From assembly GCA_040905285.1 (NCBI GenBank), contig JBBDRV010000089.1, positions 1 through 7,922 on the forward strand: a stretch of DNA of 7,922 nt, in the 5' to 3' direction. A program made the translations under genes and the position numbers. Every line of letters begins with the position of its first letter. Position 1 is the first letter of the stretch. Source of the stretch: JBBDRV01 sp040905285. GTDB lineage: Bacteria > Bacteroidota > Rhodothermia > Balneolales > Balneolaceae. The notes beneath the pieces were generated by a model. The model worked only from the letters and a program-made list of their open reading frames with translations, was not told where the DNA came from and searched no databases. Below, one piece after another: positions 1 to 6,236 of this stretch.

Positions 1-70
1 TCCGTCAGGGCCGGAAGGCAGCAGCGGTAGAAGGTCGTAGCGGCGTGATATGGGTAGCTTGCCCTATTTT
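1..70 (+). ncRNA. ffs: Signal recognition particle RNA (bacterial small type, 4.5S-like), 3' part
   Basis: This is the RNA scaffold of the signal recognition particle, which binds Ffh and targets nascent membrane proteins. The domain IV hallmark is visible: CCG at 2-4 pairs with CGG at 25-27, an asymmetric-type internal loop is formed by TCAGG (5-9) and AGCAG (20-24), and an inner stem GCC/GGC is capped by a GGAA tetraloop at 13-16. The segment up to GCCC at 61-64 resembles the 3' strand of the terminal helix of E. coli 4.5S RNA (GTAGCT followed by a C-rich end). A T-rich run from 65 to 75 follows. The 5' strand lies outside the window, so the gene is partial and its exact 3' end is approximate. 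The family call is firm because the Ffh-binding loop is nearly invariant in bacteria. Confidence 0.93.
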
Positions 71-76
71 TATTTC
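65..76 (+). terminator. T-rich tract ending the SRP RNA gene
   Basis: A run of Ts (67-71 and 73-75) comes directly after the GCCC that should close the terminal helix of the SRP RNA. The RNA's own closing helix, whose 5' strand is outside the window, may serve as the terminator stem. A small local hairpin GGGTA/TGCCC at 52-64 is an alternative stem. The rest of the gap to the convergent gene at 145 has no ORF or clear structure. Confidence 0.5.
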
Positions 77-144
77 CTTTCCTGTTAAACCGCTTTTCCA
101 GCATCTCCTATTTTATTGATCTCTCCAATACTGCAGGCAGAAAG

Positions 145-1098
145 CTACAACTTCTGTTCTATGTCATTTGCAATCTGCTCGGCATGCACTCTTGAATTCT
201 CAATAAAAAGACTGCTGGTGTCCATTCCGCCGCAAACAACACCGGCTACATAGAGTCCTTTCCTGTTGGTTTCCAGGGATGTTTCATTATAGACAGGCTT
301 TTTGGTTTCATCCCGGGATATCTCAATGCCAAGATCCCGCATCATGTCAAAGTGAGGGATGTAACCCGTCATCGCCAGCACAAAGTCATTTTTAATTGTC
401 TTTTTACCAGAGGAAGTGAGCAAATCCACCTCCTTTTCACGGATAGCGGTTATTCTTGTGTTGAAGTAACCGGATATTTCCCCCGCTTTTATTCTGTTTT
501 CAATATCGGGTTTAACCCAGTACTTGACAGAATCCCTCAGTTTCGGCCCTCTCACAACCATGGAGACCTCTGCACCGGACCGATAGGTTTCAAGTGCCGC
601 ATCAACGGCTGAATTTCCGCCGCCGATAACAAGCACTTTCTGCCAGGAATAGGGATGAGGTTCATCATAATAGTGCTTTACTTTCGGCAGATTTTCCCCG
701 GGAATATCCAGCATTTTCGGCCGCCCGTAAAAGCCTGTTGCAAGTACCACTTTTGAAGCTTTGTAGGATCCTTTAGATGTCCGGACCGTAAATTTTTCAT
801 CTTTTCCCTCCACATCCAGTACTTCTTCATAAAGGTGGACAGGGAGATTAAAACTCTCCGATACCCTTCTGTAGTATTCAAGCGCTTCCCTTCTGGTCGG
901 CTTGTTCCCATGTGAAATGAATGGAACATTGCCGATTTCCAGCCGGTCGGAAGTTGAAAAGAAGGTCATATTGACCGGATAGTTGTAGATGGCATTGGCA
1001 AGACAGCCACGCTCCAGAATTCGAAAAGGGATGTTTTTTTGCTGTAAAGCAATTCCGGTGGCTAGACCGATCGGTCCGGAACCAATAATAGTAATCAT
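145..1098 (-). CDS. ypdA: YpdA-like FAD/NAD(P)H oxidoreductase (putative bacillithiol disulfide reductase family)
   Basis: A 317-residue flavoprotein of the thioredoxin-reductase fold, collinear with staphylococcal YpdA as I remember it. Visible landmarks are the FAD-binding glycine motif GSGPIG (residues 6-11), an N-terminal region with YNYP and TFFS-TSDRL (38-53), an ATG motif with GFYG (120-125), the NADPH-binding GGGNSAVDAA (159-168), and the C-terminal FAD motif GLYVAGVVCGG (281-291). There is no CxxC redox pair, as expected for YpdA. Family members are thought to use NADPH to reduce oxidised bacillithiol. In the staphylococcal enzyme a Cys inside the first glycine motif (GGGPCG) is needed; here that position is Ile10, so the exact substrate is open. 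Only Cys32 and Cys289 remain. The ATG at 1098 starts exactly at the FAD strand, and no Shine-Dalgarno is visible. The gene converges on the SRP RNA and lies 86 bases downstream of a small membrane-protein gene. Confidence 0.88.
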   Translation of the reverse strand: MITIIGSGPIGLATGIALQQKNIPFRILERGCLANAIYNYPVNMTFFSTSDRLEIGNVPFISHGNKPTRREALEYYRRVSESFNLPVHLYEEVLDVEGKDEKFTVRTSKGSYKASKVVLATGFYGRPKMLDIPGENLPKVKHYYDEPHPYSWQKVLVIGGGNSAVDAALETYRSGAEVSMVVRGPKLRDSVKYWVKPDIENRIKAGEISGYFNTRITAIREKEVDLLTSSGKKTIKNDFVLAMTGYIPHFDMMRDLGIEISRDETKKPVYNETSLETNRKGLYVAGVVCGGMDTSSLFIENSRVHAEQIANDIEQKL

Positions 1099-1128
1099 TC
1101 AGTATAATATTTGGATTTTGCACTAATT

Positions 1129-1149
1129 AAACCGACCGGATGGTTTTTT
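1129..1149. terminator. Weak bidirectional hairpin between the membrane-protein gene and ypdA
   Basis: AAACCG at 1129-1134 can pair with TGGTTT at 1141-1146 (five Watson-Crick pairs plus one G-T) around a six-base loop. Reading +, six Ts end the structure (1144-1149). Reading -, it lies about 40 bases past the stop of the gene at 1185-1592 and is followed by TTTAATTA. It could end that transcript and so give ypdA its own promoter, but the stem is short. Confidence 0.3.
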
Positions 1150-1184
1150 ATTACACACCCGGATTGGTTAAAGTCTCTTGCGTT

Positions 1185-1592
1185 TTACTCCCGCTCCCGC
1201 AGTCTATCCAACTGTTTTTGCTGTTGCCGCTTGCCGGCCCTGTATCCATAGACAGCACCCAGTCCGCAGGCAAAGGCAATCACAACCAGAAAAAGAATAC
1301 GGCCGCCGGAAATACGGTCGCTGATGAAAATAACCCATGCTGCAGGGGGGAGAAAAATGAGCAAGGCAAGGAGATAGTGAATTGACGTCTTCTGAAGTAC
1401 TTTTCGGATATATCTTTTATTAATGAAATAACTGAAATTAAGGTAAATAAATCCGAATCCGAGCAGGGCGACTAACCCTATCCAGTCGGGATCGGCAATG
1501 TAAACCAGAAAATTATTGGTAAAGACAATAATGGCCAGGGAAATCATCACTACCCAGGTTGTATATGCAAATATGCGGGATCCCCTATTCAT
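1185..1592 (-). CDS. Small four-helix integral membrane protein of unknown function
   Basis: I do not recognise this 135-residue protein. It has four strongly hydrophobic segments at about residues 8-25, 37-57, 71-91 and 98-117, joined by short loops; the loop at 58-69 is basic (NKRYIRKVLQK). The last 18 residues are a polar basic tail rich in Gln, Lys and Arg with no hydrophobic stretch. By the positive-inside rule, the basic second loop and the basic C-terminus suggest that both termini face the cytoplasm. A conserved-looking PPAAW sits in helix 3. No catalytic motif is visible. The coding call rests on the clean helix pattern and on filling the gap between two same-strand genes. The ATG at 1592 has no clear Shine-Dalgarno. 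It lies 106 bases after envC and 86 bases before ypdA, so cotranscription is uncertain. Confidence 0.72.
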   Translation of the reverse strand: MNRGSRIFAYTTWVVMISLAIIVFTNNFLVYIADPDWIGLVALLGFGFIYLNFSYFINKRYIRKVLQKTSIHYLLALLIFLPPAAWVIFISDRISGGRILFLVVIAFACGLGAVYGYRAGKRQQQKQLDRLRERE

Positions 1593-1616
1593 AAGCGGTA
1601 TACTTGATTAAGCGGT
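1592..1616 (-). repeat. Direct repeat TAAGCGGT upstream of the membrane-protein gene
   Basis: The + strand octamer TAAGCGGT occurs at 1592-1599 and again at 1609-1616, a 17-base period, directly before the ATG at 1592-1590 (its first base overlaps the start codon). It could be a regulator site or chance. The rest of the gap (1617-1698) holds no ORF and no convincing promoter. Confidence 0.35.
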
Positions 1617-1698
1617 TGTAAGATAGAAAAACGAAAAGAGAATAGGTATAAATTGTGGTACGGGAAAACGGCCGACAGCTGATCACCGGATCCGGCTA

Positions 1699-3024
1699 TC
1701 AGGGAGAGGGCTGTTGAATCCACGACTCGGGATTAACATTGTCGCTGCCGTCCCGAATCATAAAGAAAAGGACTTCCCCGCGGATTGAATATTCGTCACC
1801 GGATAGTCCGATAACATCTCCCCGGCCCAGGACCTGGCCCCTGGAGACAAAAACAGAACTCAGGTTACCGTAGACGGTTATGTATCTGCCATGATTTACC
1901 ATTACCACATCCCCAAAACCCGTAAAAGGCTGGACAGCTGCGACATATCCATCATGAATCGTACGGACCTGCGAACGGCTTCCGGTAGCTATATCCACTC
2001 CGGGATTATTTGTACGGGTGCCAAATACCGGGTGGACTCTTTCGCCGAACTGTTCGGTTACGGTTCCCTCATCAACGGGCCAGGGAAGCCGGCCCCTTGC
2101 ATCCGCAAATGATGTTTCAAAAGCTTCCAGCTCTTCATTGCTGACAACCGCGGCCCGGGCAACAGGCTGGGAATATCTGGCCACTGCTTCCTCTCTCGCT
2201 CTTTCATCCTCAATTTCTCGTGCCTCTGCCAGCCTCCTCTGCCTTTCTTCTTCGGCACGATGGATTTCCGCTTCTTCTTCAATCAGCGCAGTGAGGGTTT
2301 CATCAAGCTGCAGGCGTTGTTTCTCGACCTCTGAAAGCTGATCCTGTAACTGGTTGCGATCCCTTTGAAGCAATTCAATATTGCGCTTTTGCTGGTCTTC
2401 CCTTTCAGCCAGCTGCTGCTTTTCTTCCTGAATCCGGTGCAGGCTTTGCTCATTTCTCCGACTGGTGTTTTCCAGATCAAGCCGGGCGTACTCAAACTGT
2501 TCCTGCTTGTTCCGTATCTGTTCTTCCTGGTCTTCTCTGTATTCATTGAATCTGGACAGATAATAGGATCGAACAAGCAGCTGGTTTATTGACGAGGACG
2601 TTAACACCAGCGCGATTTCTGTTGTCCTGCCGTGTTTGTAGAGGTAAATGAGGGTAGATTGATATCGTTCAATCAATTCGTTCAGATCTGCTTCAAGATT
2701 CACGATATTCTCTCCAACGAGCTCCATTTCCTGTCGAATCTGCTGTTGTTCCTGTTCCATTCTTCGAATTCGTTCGTCCTGCAGTGCTATAAGACGGGTC
2801 AGCTCTTCATATTGCTGATACATTTCGTCGTACCGGCTGGAGGCAAGATCAAGACGGTTCTGATAAGTTTCGATCTGTTCTTCAAGAGACTCGATCTGGC
2901 CTTTGGTAACCTCCTGCTGTTCCTTCAATACTGTCCGGCGCTCCTCAAAACCGGATTGCCCGACAGACATTTCCGCATGGAAGACAACCACCAGAATTGA
3001 GATAGATGCGATACGAAAGATCAT
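1699..3024 (-). CDS. EnvC-like coiled-coil protein with a degenerate LytM (M23) domain, probable murein hydrolase activator
   Basis: A 441-residue exported protein. Residues 1 to about 22 form a signal peptide, hydrophobic at 5-16, with likely cleavage after VGQ. A long Glu/Gln/Arg-rich coiled coil spans about 27-280, and a LytM/M23 fold spans about 311-436, starting at LPWPV. Active M23 enzymes use HxxxD, a His in YAHL and HxH. Here these read NPGVD (N340, D344), YGNL (N387) and VLF (V418, F420), so only the Asp survives and peptidase activity is not expected. This matches E. coli EnvC, which is catalytically dead and activates periplasmic amidases during cell separation through its LytM domain; the shared C-terminal VNPxxW pattern (429-434 here) fits too. 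An amidase-activating role is therefore inferred. The ATG overlaps the stop of the DUF4292 gene as ATGA (3021-3024), indicating translational coupling. Confidence 0.9.
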   Translation of the reverse strand: MIFRIASISILVVVFHAEMSVGQSGFEERRTVLKEQQEVTKGQIESLEEQIETYQNRLDLASSRYDEMYQQYEELTRLIALQDERIRRMEQEQQQIRQEMELVGENIVNLEADLNELIERYQSTLIYLYKHGRTTEIALVLTSSSINQLLVRSYYLSRFNEYREDQEEQIRNKQEQFEYARLDLENTSRRNEQSLHRIQEEKQQLAEREDQQKRNIELLQRDRNQLQDQLSEVEKQRLQLDETLTALIEEEAEIHRAEEERQRRLAEAREIEDERAREEAVARYSQPVARAAVVSNEELEAFETSFADARGRLPWPVDEGTVTEQFGERVHPVFGTRTNNPGVDIATGSRSQVRTIHDGYVAAVQPFTGFGDVVMVNHGRYITVYGNLSSVFVSRGQVLGRGDVIGLSGDEYSIRGEVLFFMIRDGSDNVNPESWIQQPSP

Positions 3025-3773
3025 AGGGTTATAATGGGTATTCCATCCGGTATTTGTATTTCAAGCGCCGGGAGGGAAAGGTTGGTTTGAAGTTGTCGTA
3101 CCAGAAGGCTGACTCTTGTATCACCGTCCATACTAAAAATGGTAATTTTTCTTGGCAGATAAAAGCCGTTCAGATACTCGTATGCTTCATAATTTATTCT
3201 GCTGTAAGGCGCACCTGACCCCGGCGGCATCTGAATATCCAGAACATGCCCTGTTTCGCGGTCGATGGTAATTTGTCTTCCGTCATCTGTTTCAGCGACA
3301 TAATAGCTGTTGTCCTGAAACACGTCGTCAATGGCACTCCGCTTAACAGGATAATTGAAAAGATCGACAAGATTGATGGTGGCCAGAGAACCTATTTCCG
3401 AAAGACTGGCATCATGCAGGGCGATCTTTTCGGCAACCCTGTCAATCCTGTTATAGATCAGCACGGAATCATCCTCAACCAGCAGCTCACCGCCCTCGAT
3501 ACCGATCCTGTTCCTGAATGTAACCAGACTTGCCTGCCTGTCTGAATGAAAATCGACAGTAATCCTGTCACTCCGCCCGGGCTCGCTGATAAAGGCTCTT
3601 CCGCTTCCGGACAGTGTGCGGAGCGAATCAGAATAATCTGGAATGAGGGAGGCGAATTCATCAGGGGAAATATCTGCATCTTCCAGGTCTCCTGTTTCGC
3701 GGAACTCGTAGGAAGAACCGCACCCGGACAGGAGAAGGATGGATATGATAAGTATGGCTGTTATTGGTTTCAA
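3021..3773 (-). CDS. DUF4292-family outer-envelope lipoprotein
   Basis: A 250-residue lipoprotein read from a TTG start. Residues 2-17 form a short type-II signal sequence ending in the lipobox LLSGC, with lipidation expected at Cys18; Gly at +2 gives no inner-membrane retention signal. The mature part is strand-rich: GSGRAFIS (55-62), alternating hydrophobics around 70-100, then GRQITIDRETGHVLDIQM and a Tyr-rich segment before YLPRKITI. This pattern fits DUF4292, which I place near the LolA/LolB-type fold; the biochemical role is unknown. The frame stays open upstream to 3968, but that extension would overlap the preceding gene by 76 bases and bury the signal peptide. The TTG is preferred because AGAGGA lies 9 bases upstream and the n-region then has the right length. 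It is coupled to the EnvC-like gene, supporting a cell-envelope role. Confidence 0.85.
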   Translation of the reverse strand: MKPITAILIISILLLSGCGSSYEFRETGDLEDADISPDEFASLIPDYSDSLRTLSGSGRAFISEPGRSDRITVDFHSDRQASLVTFRNRIGIEGGELLVEDDSVLIYNRIDRVAEKIALHDASLSEIGSLATINLVDLFNYPVKRSAIDDVFQDNSYYVAETDDGRQITIDRETGHVLDIQMPPGSGAPYSRINYEAYEYLNGFYLPRKITIFSMDGDTRVSLLVRQLQTNLSLPALEIQIPDGIPIITL

Positions 3774-3782
3774 GGAGTAACA

Positions 3783-3788
3783 TCCTCT
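3783..3788 (-). promoter_or_regulatory. Shine-Dalgarno supporting the TTG start of the DUF4292 gene
   Basis: On the - strand, AGAGGA is followed by nine bases and then TTG at 3773-3771. It is one of only two clear ribosome-binding sites in the window and decides the start. The nearby ATG within GAGGATG belongs to another frame and gives no lipoprotein. Confidence 0.6.
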
Positions 3789-3801
3789 CGTTAAAGGTTC
3801 T

Positions 3802-3814
3802 GTCAGGATCTGAC
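3802..3814 (-). repeat. Small inverted repeat in the DUF4292 leader
   Basis: GTCAG (3802-3806) and CTGAC (3810-3814) form a perfect five-base inverted repeat around GAT, about 30 bases before the TTG start. It could be a small leader hairpin or an operator half-site pair. Too short to be sure. Confidence 0.25.
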
Positions 3815-3865
3815 TCAGTATCTTCAATCGCAATGGTAACGAATTCCTGTATTTGATGGTATGAA

Positions 3866-3878
3866 TGCCGGTCCGGCA
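3866..3878 (-). repeat. Inverted repeat just after the BtuF-like gene
   Basis: TGCCGG at 3866-3871 and CCGGCA at 3873-3878 form a perfect six-base inverted repeat around a single T, 15 bases past the stop codon at 3893-3895. No T-run follows on the - strand, so it is not a standard intrinsic terminator. It may be a weak pause or an RNA-stabilising element in the 119-base gap. I see no convincing promoter in this gap. Confidence 0.3.
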
Positions 3879-3892
3879 CGCCCCGAAGGCTT

Positions 3893-4630
3893 CTAACTGA
3901 TGGCCTTCCGGAACGTATTCAGTTTTTTGAATGAAGGAAGCATCCTGGATCCGTACCAGCTGAACCACTCTCCGTCAACCAATAGAATATTGCTGTCGGG
4001 ACAGGCATCAAATACATCATTTTTATGTTTTTCCCTGAAAGGGTACGGTTCGCTGCTCAATAGGATGAAATCCGGATTCATCCGGCTGACATCAGATAGC
4101 TCTACTTTCGGATATCGATTATGCCTGCCGAAAACATTCGTTAACTTCCACCGTTCAAGGACAGAATGGATATAGGTATCTGAACCGACAGTCATCCATG
4201 GAGCACGCCAGATAAAATAGGTCACGCTCCGCGGTTCTTCATCCGGAATGCCGTCCAGTTCTTCATTGATTTTTTCAATCAGTTCAGCGGCACGATCGCC
4301 GGCATTGAATTGTACTCCCATCTCATGAATGGTCAGAAGTGCGTCCTCAATGGTATGGATGTCCGTTAAATATACCGGATAGTCCTTTTTTAGTCCGTCT
4401 ATATCCTCCTTTCTGTTCTCTTCCACGTTGGCGATGATCATATCCGGATTTATCTCTCTGATCTTGTCCAGTCGGGGATTTTTGGTGCCGCCCACAATCG
4501 GAACCCTGCCGGCGATATGGTCCGGGTGTTTACAAAAACGGGTCCTGCCTGCCAGGGATGAGGCGAGATCCAGGTCAGCAATCAGTTCAGTAAGGCTGGG
4601 TACGAGGCTGACAATCCGTTGCGGTGTCAT
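3893..4630 (-). CDS. BtuF-like cobalamin/metal-receptor family binding protein lacking a signal peptide
   Basis: A 245-residue protein of the type-III periplasmic-binding fold (helical-backbone metal receptor, COG0614/BtuF-like). The family N-terminus RIVSLVPSLTELI (5-17) is clear, followed by GRTRFCKHP (28-36), VGGTKNPRLDKI (46-57) and NPDMIIA (61-67) of the first lobe. A long helix around 93-127 joins the lobes. The second lobe contains WRAPWMTVGSDTYI (141-154), NPDFILLSSEP (185-195) and a C-terminal DGEWFSWYGSRM (219-230). The ATG is followed at once by the first beta strand, so there is no signal peptide. An upstream start is unlikely because the previous gene ends only 13 bases before, and GGAG sits four bases before the ATG. 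No transporter permease or ATPase is adjacent. The ligand cannot be read from sequence; cobalamin, another corrinoid or a metal chelate are options. Confidence 0.85.
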   Translation of the reverse strand: MTPQRIVSLVPSLTELIADLDLASSLAGRTRFCKHPDHIAGRVPIVGGTKNPRLDKIREINPDMIIANVEENRKEDIDGLKKDYPVYLTDIHTIEDALLTIHEMGVQFNAGDRAAELIEKINEELDGIPDEEPRSVTYFIWRAPWMTVGSDTYIHSVLERWKLTNVFGRHNRYPKVELSDVSRMNPDFILLSSEPYPFREKHKNDVFDACPDSNILLVDGEWFSWYGSRMLPSFKKLNTFRKAIS

Positions 4631-4643
4631 TTTACTCCAATAG

Positions 4644-5513
4644 TTAATAGTGCTTTAGAAAGGACCGGACCTGAGCAGCATAATGTCCGCCAAAAAGATT
4701 TACGTGAACCAGCAGCGGATATAAATTATAGACTGGTATTCGCTCCGAGAAGCCGGGCTCCAGAGTTCCTGAACCGGCATAAGCGTCATAGAAAGCATCA
4801 GAAAACCCGCCGAACATTTTTGTAAAGGCAAGTTCCATTTCCGGATGACCGTAATAAACAGCCGGATCGAACAGCACCGGCTGCTTCTCAGTGCTGAAGA
4901 AGTAATTTCCACCCCACAGGTCGCCATGCAGGAGGGACGGCCGGGCTTCGGGAAAAAGGTCAGGCAGCCGGGCTGCAAGCCGGTTCCACTGTTTCATGAC
5001 AGAAGGCTCAAGCACATCTGCATCCAGAGCACGTTTCAATTGCGGTTCGATGCGTTCACGGATAAAGAAATCGGTCCAGCCGGGATGCTTCCGGTTGGAC
5101 TGGGGAAGACGTCCGATATAATTGTCATAGGAAAGGCCGAAATCCTCTTCTGTATGGCTGTGAAGAGCGGCCAGCTGTTCACCGAATCCGCAAGAAGCTT
5201 CCCTCGATCCACGGTGGGGTTCAATATAGGTCATCAGAAGATAGCCGGGAAGACTGTTGTCCCCGCTGTTCAGGTCGATTACTTCAGGAACACGGATGTT
5301 TGTCGCAGCCCTTTCCAGCAACTGCAGTCCTTTTTTTTCTTTTTCGAACATATCCCGGGGAGCTCCCGTATTCCACTTTAAAAAGAGATCGCCTCCTGGC
5401 GTTTTCAGCTTTGCGGCACGATTGATACTACCGCCGGACAGGGGTTCGGAACCCGTGATTGAGAGCTCGGTTTTATCAGCAAGGTGCTGACTTAGAGCTT
5501 TGGGAAGTTCCAT
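4644..5513 (-). CDS. Fructosamine/ketosamine kinase family protein (FN3K-like)
   Basis: A 289-residue cytosolic kinase, close to the usual 280-300 of the family. It has the phosphotransferase core: a Gly-rich nucleotide loop LSGGSINRA (25-33), the ATP lysine in FLKW (K46), the family signature NYIGRLPQSN (131-140), the catalytic loop HGDLWGGN (196-203; H196, D198, N203) and the metal-binding DPAVYYGHPEMELA (216-229). Known relatives phosphorylate ketosamine adducts on protein amines (fructosamine at O3; many bacterial ones prefer ribulosamine or erythrulosamine), which makes the adduct unstable and restores the amine. The ATG at 5513 is one base after the phosphatase stop; an in-frame TTG nine codons upstream is less likely. 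The start has only a weak AGAAAG. The tight spacing implies cotranscription and shared function with the phosphatase gene. Confidence 0.9.
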   Translation of the reverse strand: MELPKALSQHLADKTELSITGSEPLSGGSINRAAKLKTPGGDLFLKWNTGAPRDMFEKEKKGLQLLERAATNIRVPEVIDLNSGDNSLPGYLLMTYIEPHRGSREASCGFGEQLAALHSHTEEDFGLSYDNYIGRLPQSNRKHPGWTDFFIRERIEPQLKRALDADVLEPSVMKQWNRLAARLPDLFPEARPSLLHGDLWGGNYFFSTEKQPVLFDPAVYYGHPEMELAFTKMFGGFSDAFYDAYAGSGTLEPGFSERIPVYNLYPLLVHVNLFGGHYAAQVRSFLKHY

Positions 5514-5514
5514 T

Positions 5515-6021
5515 TTAGTCTTTCTGTATATGCTGTTCAAGAGATTCCAGCAAAGCTTCGCTGCTTCTGTAGATTATCCGGTATACCTTGTCAAACCCGT
5601 CCATCCCGCCGTGATAGGGATCGGGGACATTCCCGTCCCCGGGAAGTGGATCGAAGTCCCTCAGTTTTTTTATTTTCCGGACATGATTATCTTCTGCTGA
5701 TTCAATCAGATTCTGATAATTCTCTTCATCCATGGCGAGGATAAGGTCGAAGCTGTCCAGGTCCGTTTTTTCAAACCGGCGGGCAAGTGACGTCAGTTCA
5801 ATTCCATGTTTATTTGCCACCCGCTGGCTGTTCGTGTTGGCCGGTTCTCCCAGATGGTAAGCGGAGGTGCCTGCAGAGTCAATGTGGAAATAGTCCTGCA
5901 AACCATTTTTATTGATCAAATGCTGTAAAACTCCTTCTCCCGTGGGACTCCTGCAAATATTCCCAAGGCATACGAAGCAGATTTTATAGGGGTTTTTAGA
6001 AGAAATGGTCGTATTTGTCAT
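5515..6021 (-). CDS. Low-molecular-weight protein tyrosine phosphatase family protein
   Basis: A 168-residue phosphatase, normal length for the family. The P-loop CLGNICRS (18-25) gives the nucleophile Cys18 and Arg24 of CX5R, and the general acid is Asp134 in DPYHGG (134-139). The conserved SAGT (49-52) and GEPAN (58-62) are present; the aromatic usually found as Trp in this loop is Tyr55. The ATG at 6021 is chosen because the fold starts at KICFVCLGN soon after; the frame continues upstream to a TTG at 6132, but that extra segment looks unrelated to the family. No Shine-Dalgarno is visible. Stand-alone members can act on phosphotyrosine, arginine phosphate or sugar phosphates. Being one base from an FN3K-like kinase, a ribulosamine-5-phosphatase role in protein deglycation is the favoured inference; capsule-type BY-kinase partners are absent here. 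It is the first gene of the - strand block. Confidence 0.9.
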   Translation of the reverse strand: MTNTTISSKNPYKICFVCLGNICRSPTGEGVLQHLINKNGLQDYFHIDSAGTSAYHLGEPANTNSQRVANKHGIELTSLARRFEKTDLDSFDLILAMDEENYQNLIESAEDNHVRKIKKLRDFDPLPGDGNVPDPYHGGMDGFDKVYRIIYRSSEALLESLEQHIQKD

Positions 6022-6076
6022 TGTGCTGGAATAATTCTTTGTAAACGCATTGAAACGATCTGAACAATCCGACTGA

Positions 6077-6106
6077 ATTATCGGGTTGTCCGGCAATAAG
6101 TAACAA
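6077..6106 (-). promoter_or_regulatory. Possible promoter for the phosphatase-kinase operon
   Basis: On the - strand, TTGTTA (6106-6101) and GATAAT (6082-6077) are separated by 18 bases, with the start codon about 55 bases downstream of the second box. TTTG overlaps the first box, as in Bacteroidota-style promoters. Assignment is by eye only. Confidence 0.35.
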
Positions 6107-6214
6107 AATAGGGCTTTGGCATGTGAATTCAAGATGGTTTGGCAAAGGGATATGCAACGGTTATTTCTTTTTTTTCAGGCTTTTATTTTTACAGGTTTCT
6201 GTCGGTCCGGTGAA

Positions 6215-6236
6215 ATGAAATTTGAGTTGGTTTCAT
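6215..6236 (+). repeat. Inverted repeat overlapping the putative ileS promoter
   Basis: ATGAAA (6215-6220) and TTTCAT (6231-6236) are perfect inverted arms around ten bases. They straddle the proposed -35 region of ileS, so a regulator-binding site is possible. The remainder of the divergent gap includes a T-rich tract at 6161-6190 and no ORF on either strand that looks real. Confidence 0.25.

Noticed and set aside
1065..1076. Perfect 12-base palindrome GACCGATCGGTC
   Set aside because: It encodes the conserved glycine motif of the flavoprotein, so protein constraint explains it better than an operator.
2018..2341. Ser-rich open frame opposite the coiled coil of the EnvC-like gene
   Set aside because: The Ser-rich composition is simply the antisense reading of Glu/Arg-rich coiled-coil codons.
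1699..3024. An active M23 metallopeptidase
   Set aside because: The overall fold fits, but the HxxxD and HxH ligands are replaced by NxxxD and VxF, so catalysis is not supported.
3774..3968. N-terminal extension of the DUF4292 frame
   Set aside because: It overlaps the preceding gene, would bury the lipoprotein signal, and a TTG with a good Shine-Dalgarno gives a normal lipoprotein.
6022..6132. N-terminal extension of the phosphatase frame to a TTG
   Set aside because: The LMW-PTP fold begins soon after the ATG at 6021, the extra 37 residues look unlike any domain, and the proposed promoter falls within them.
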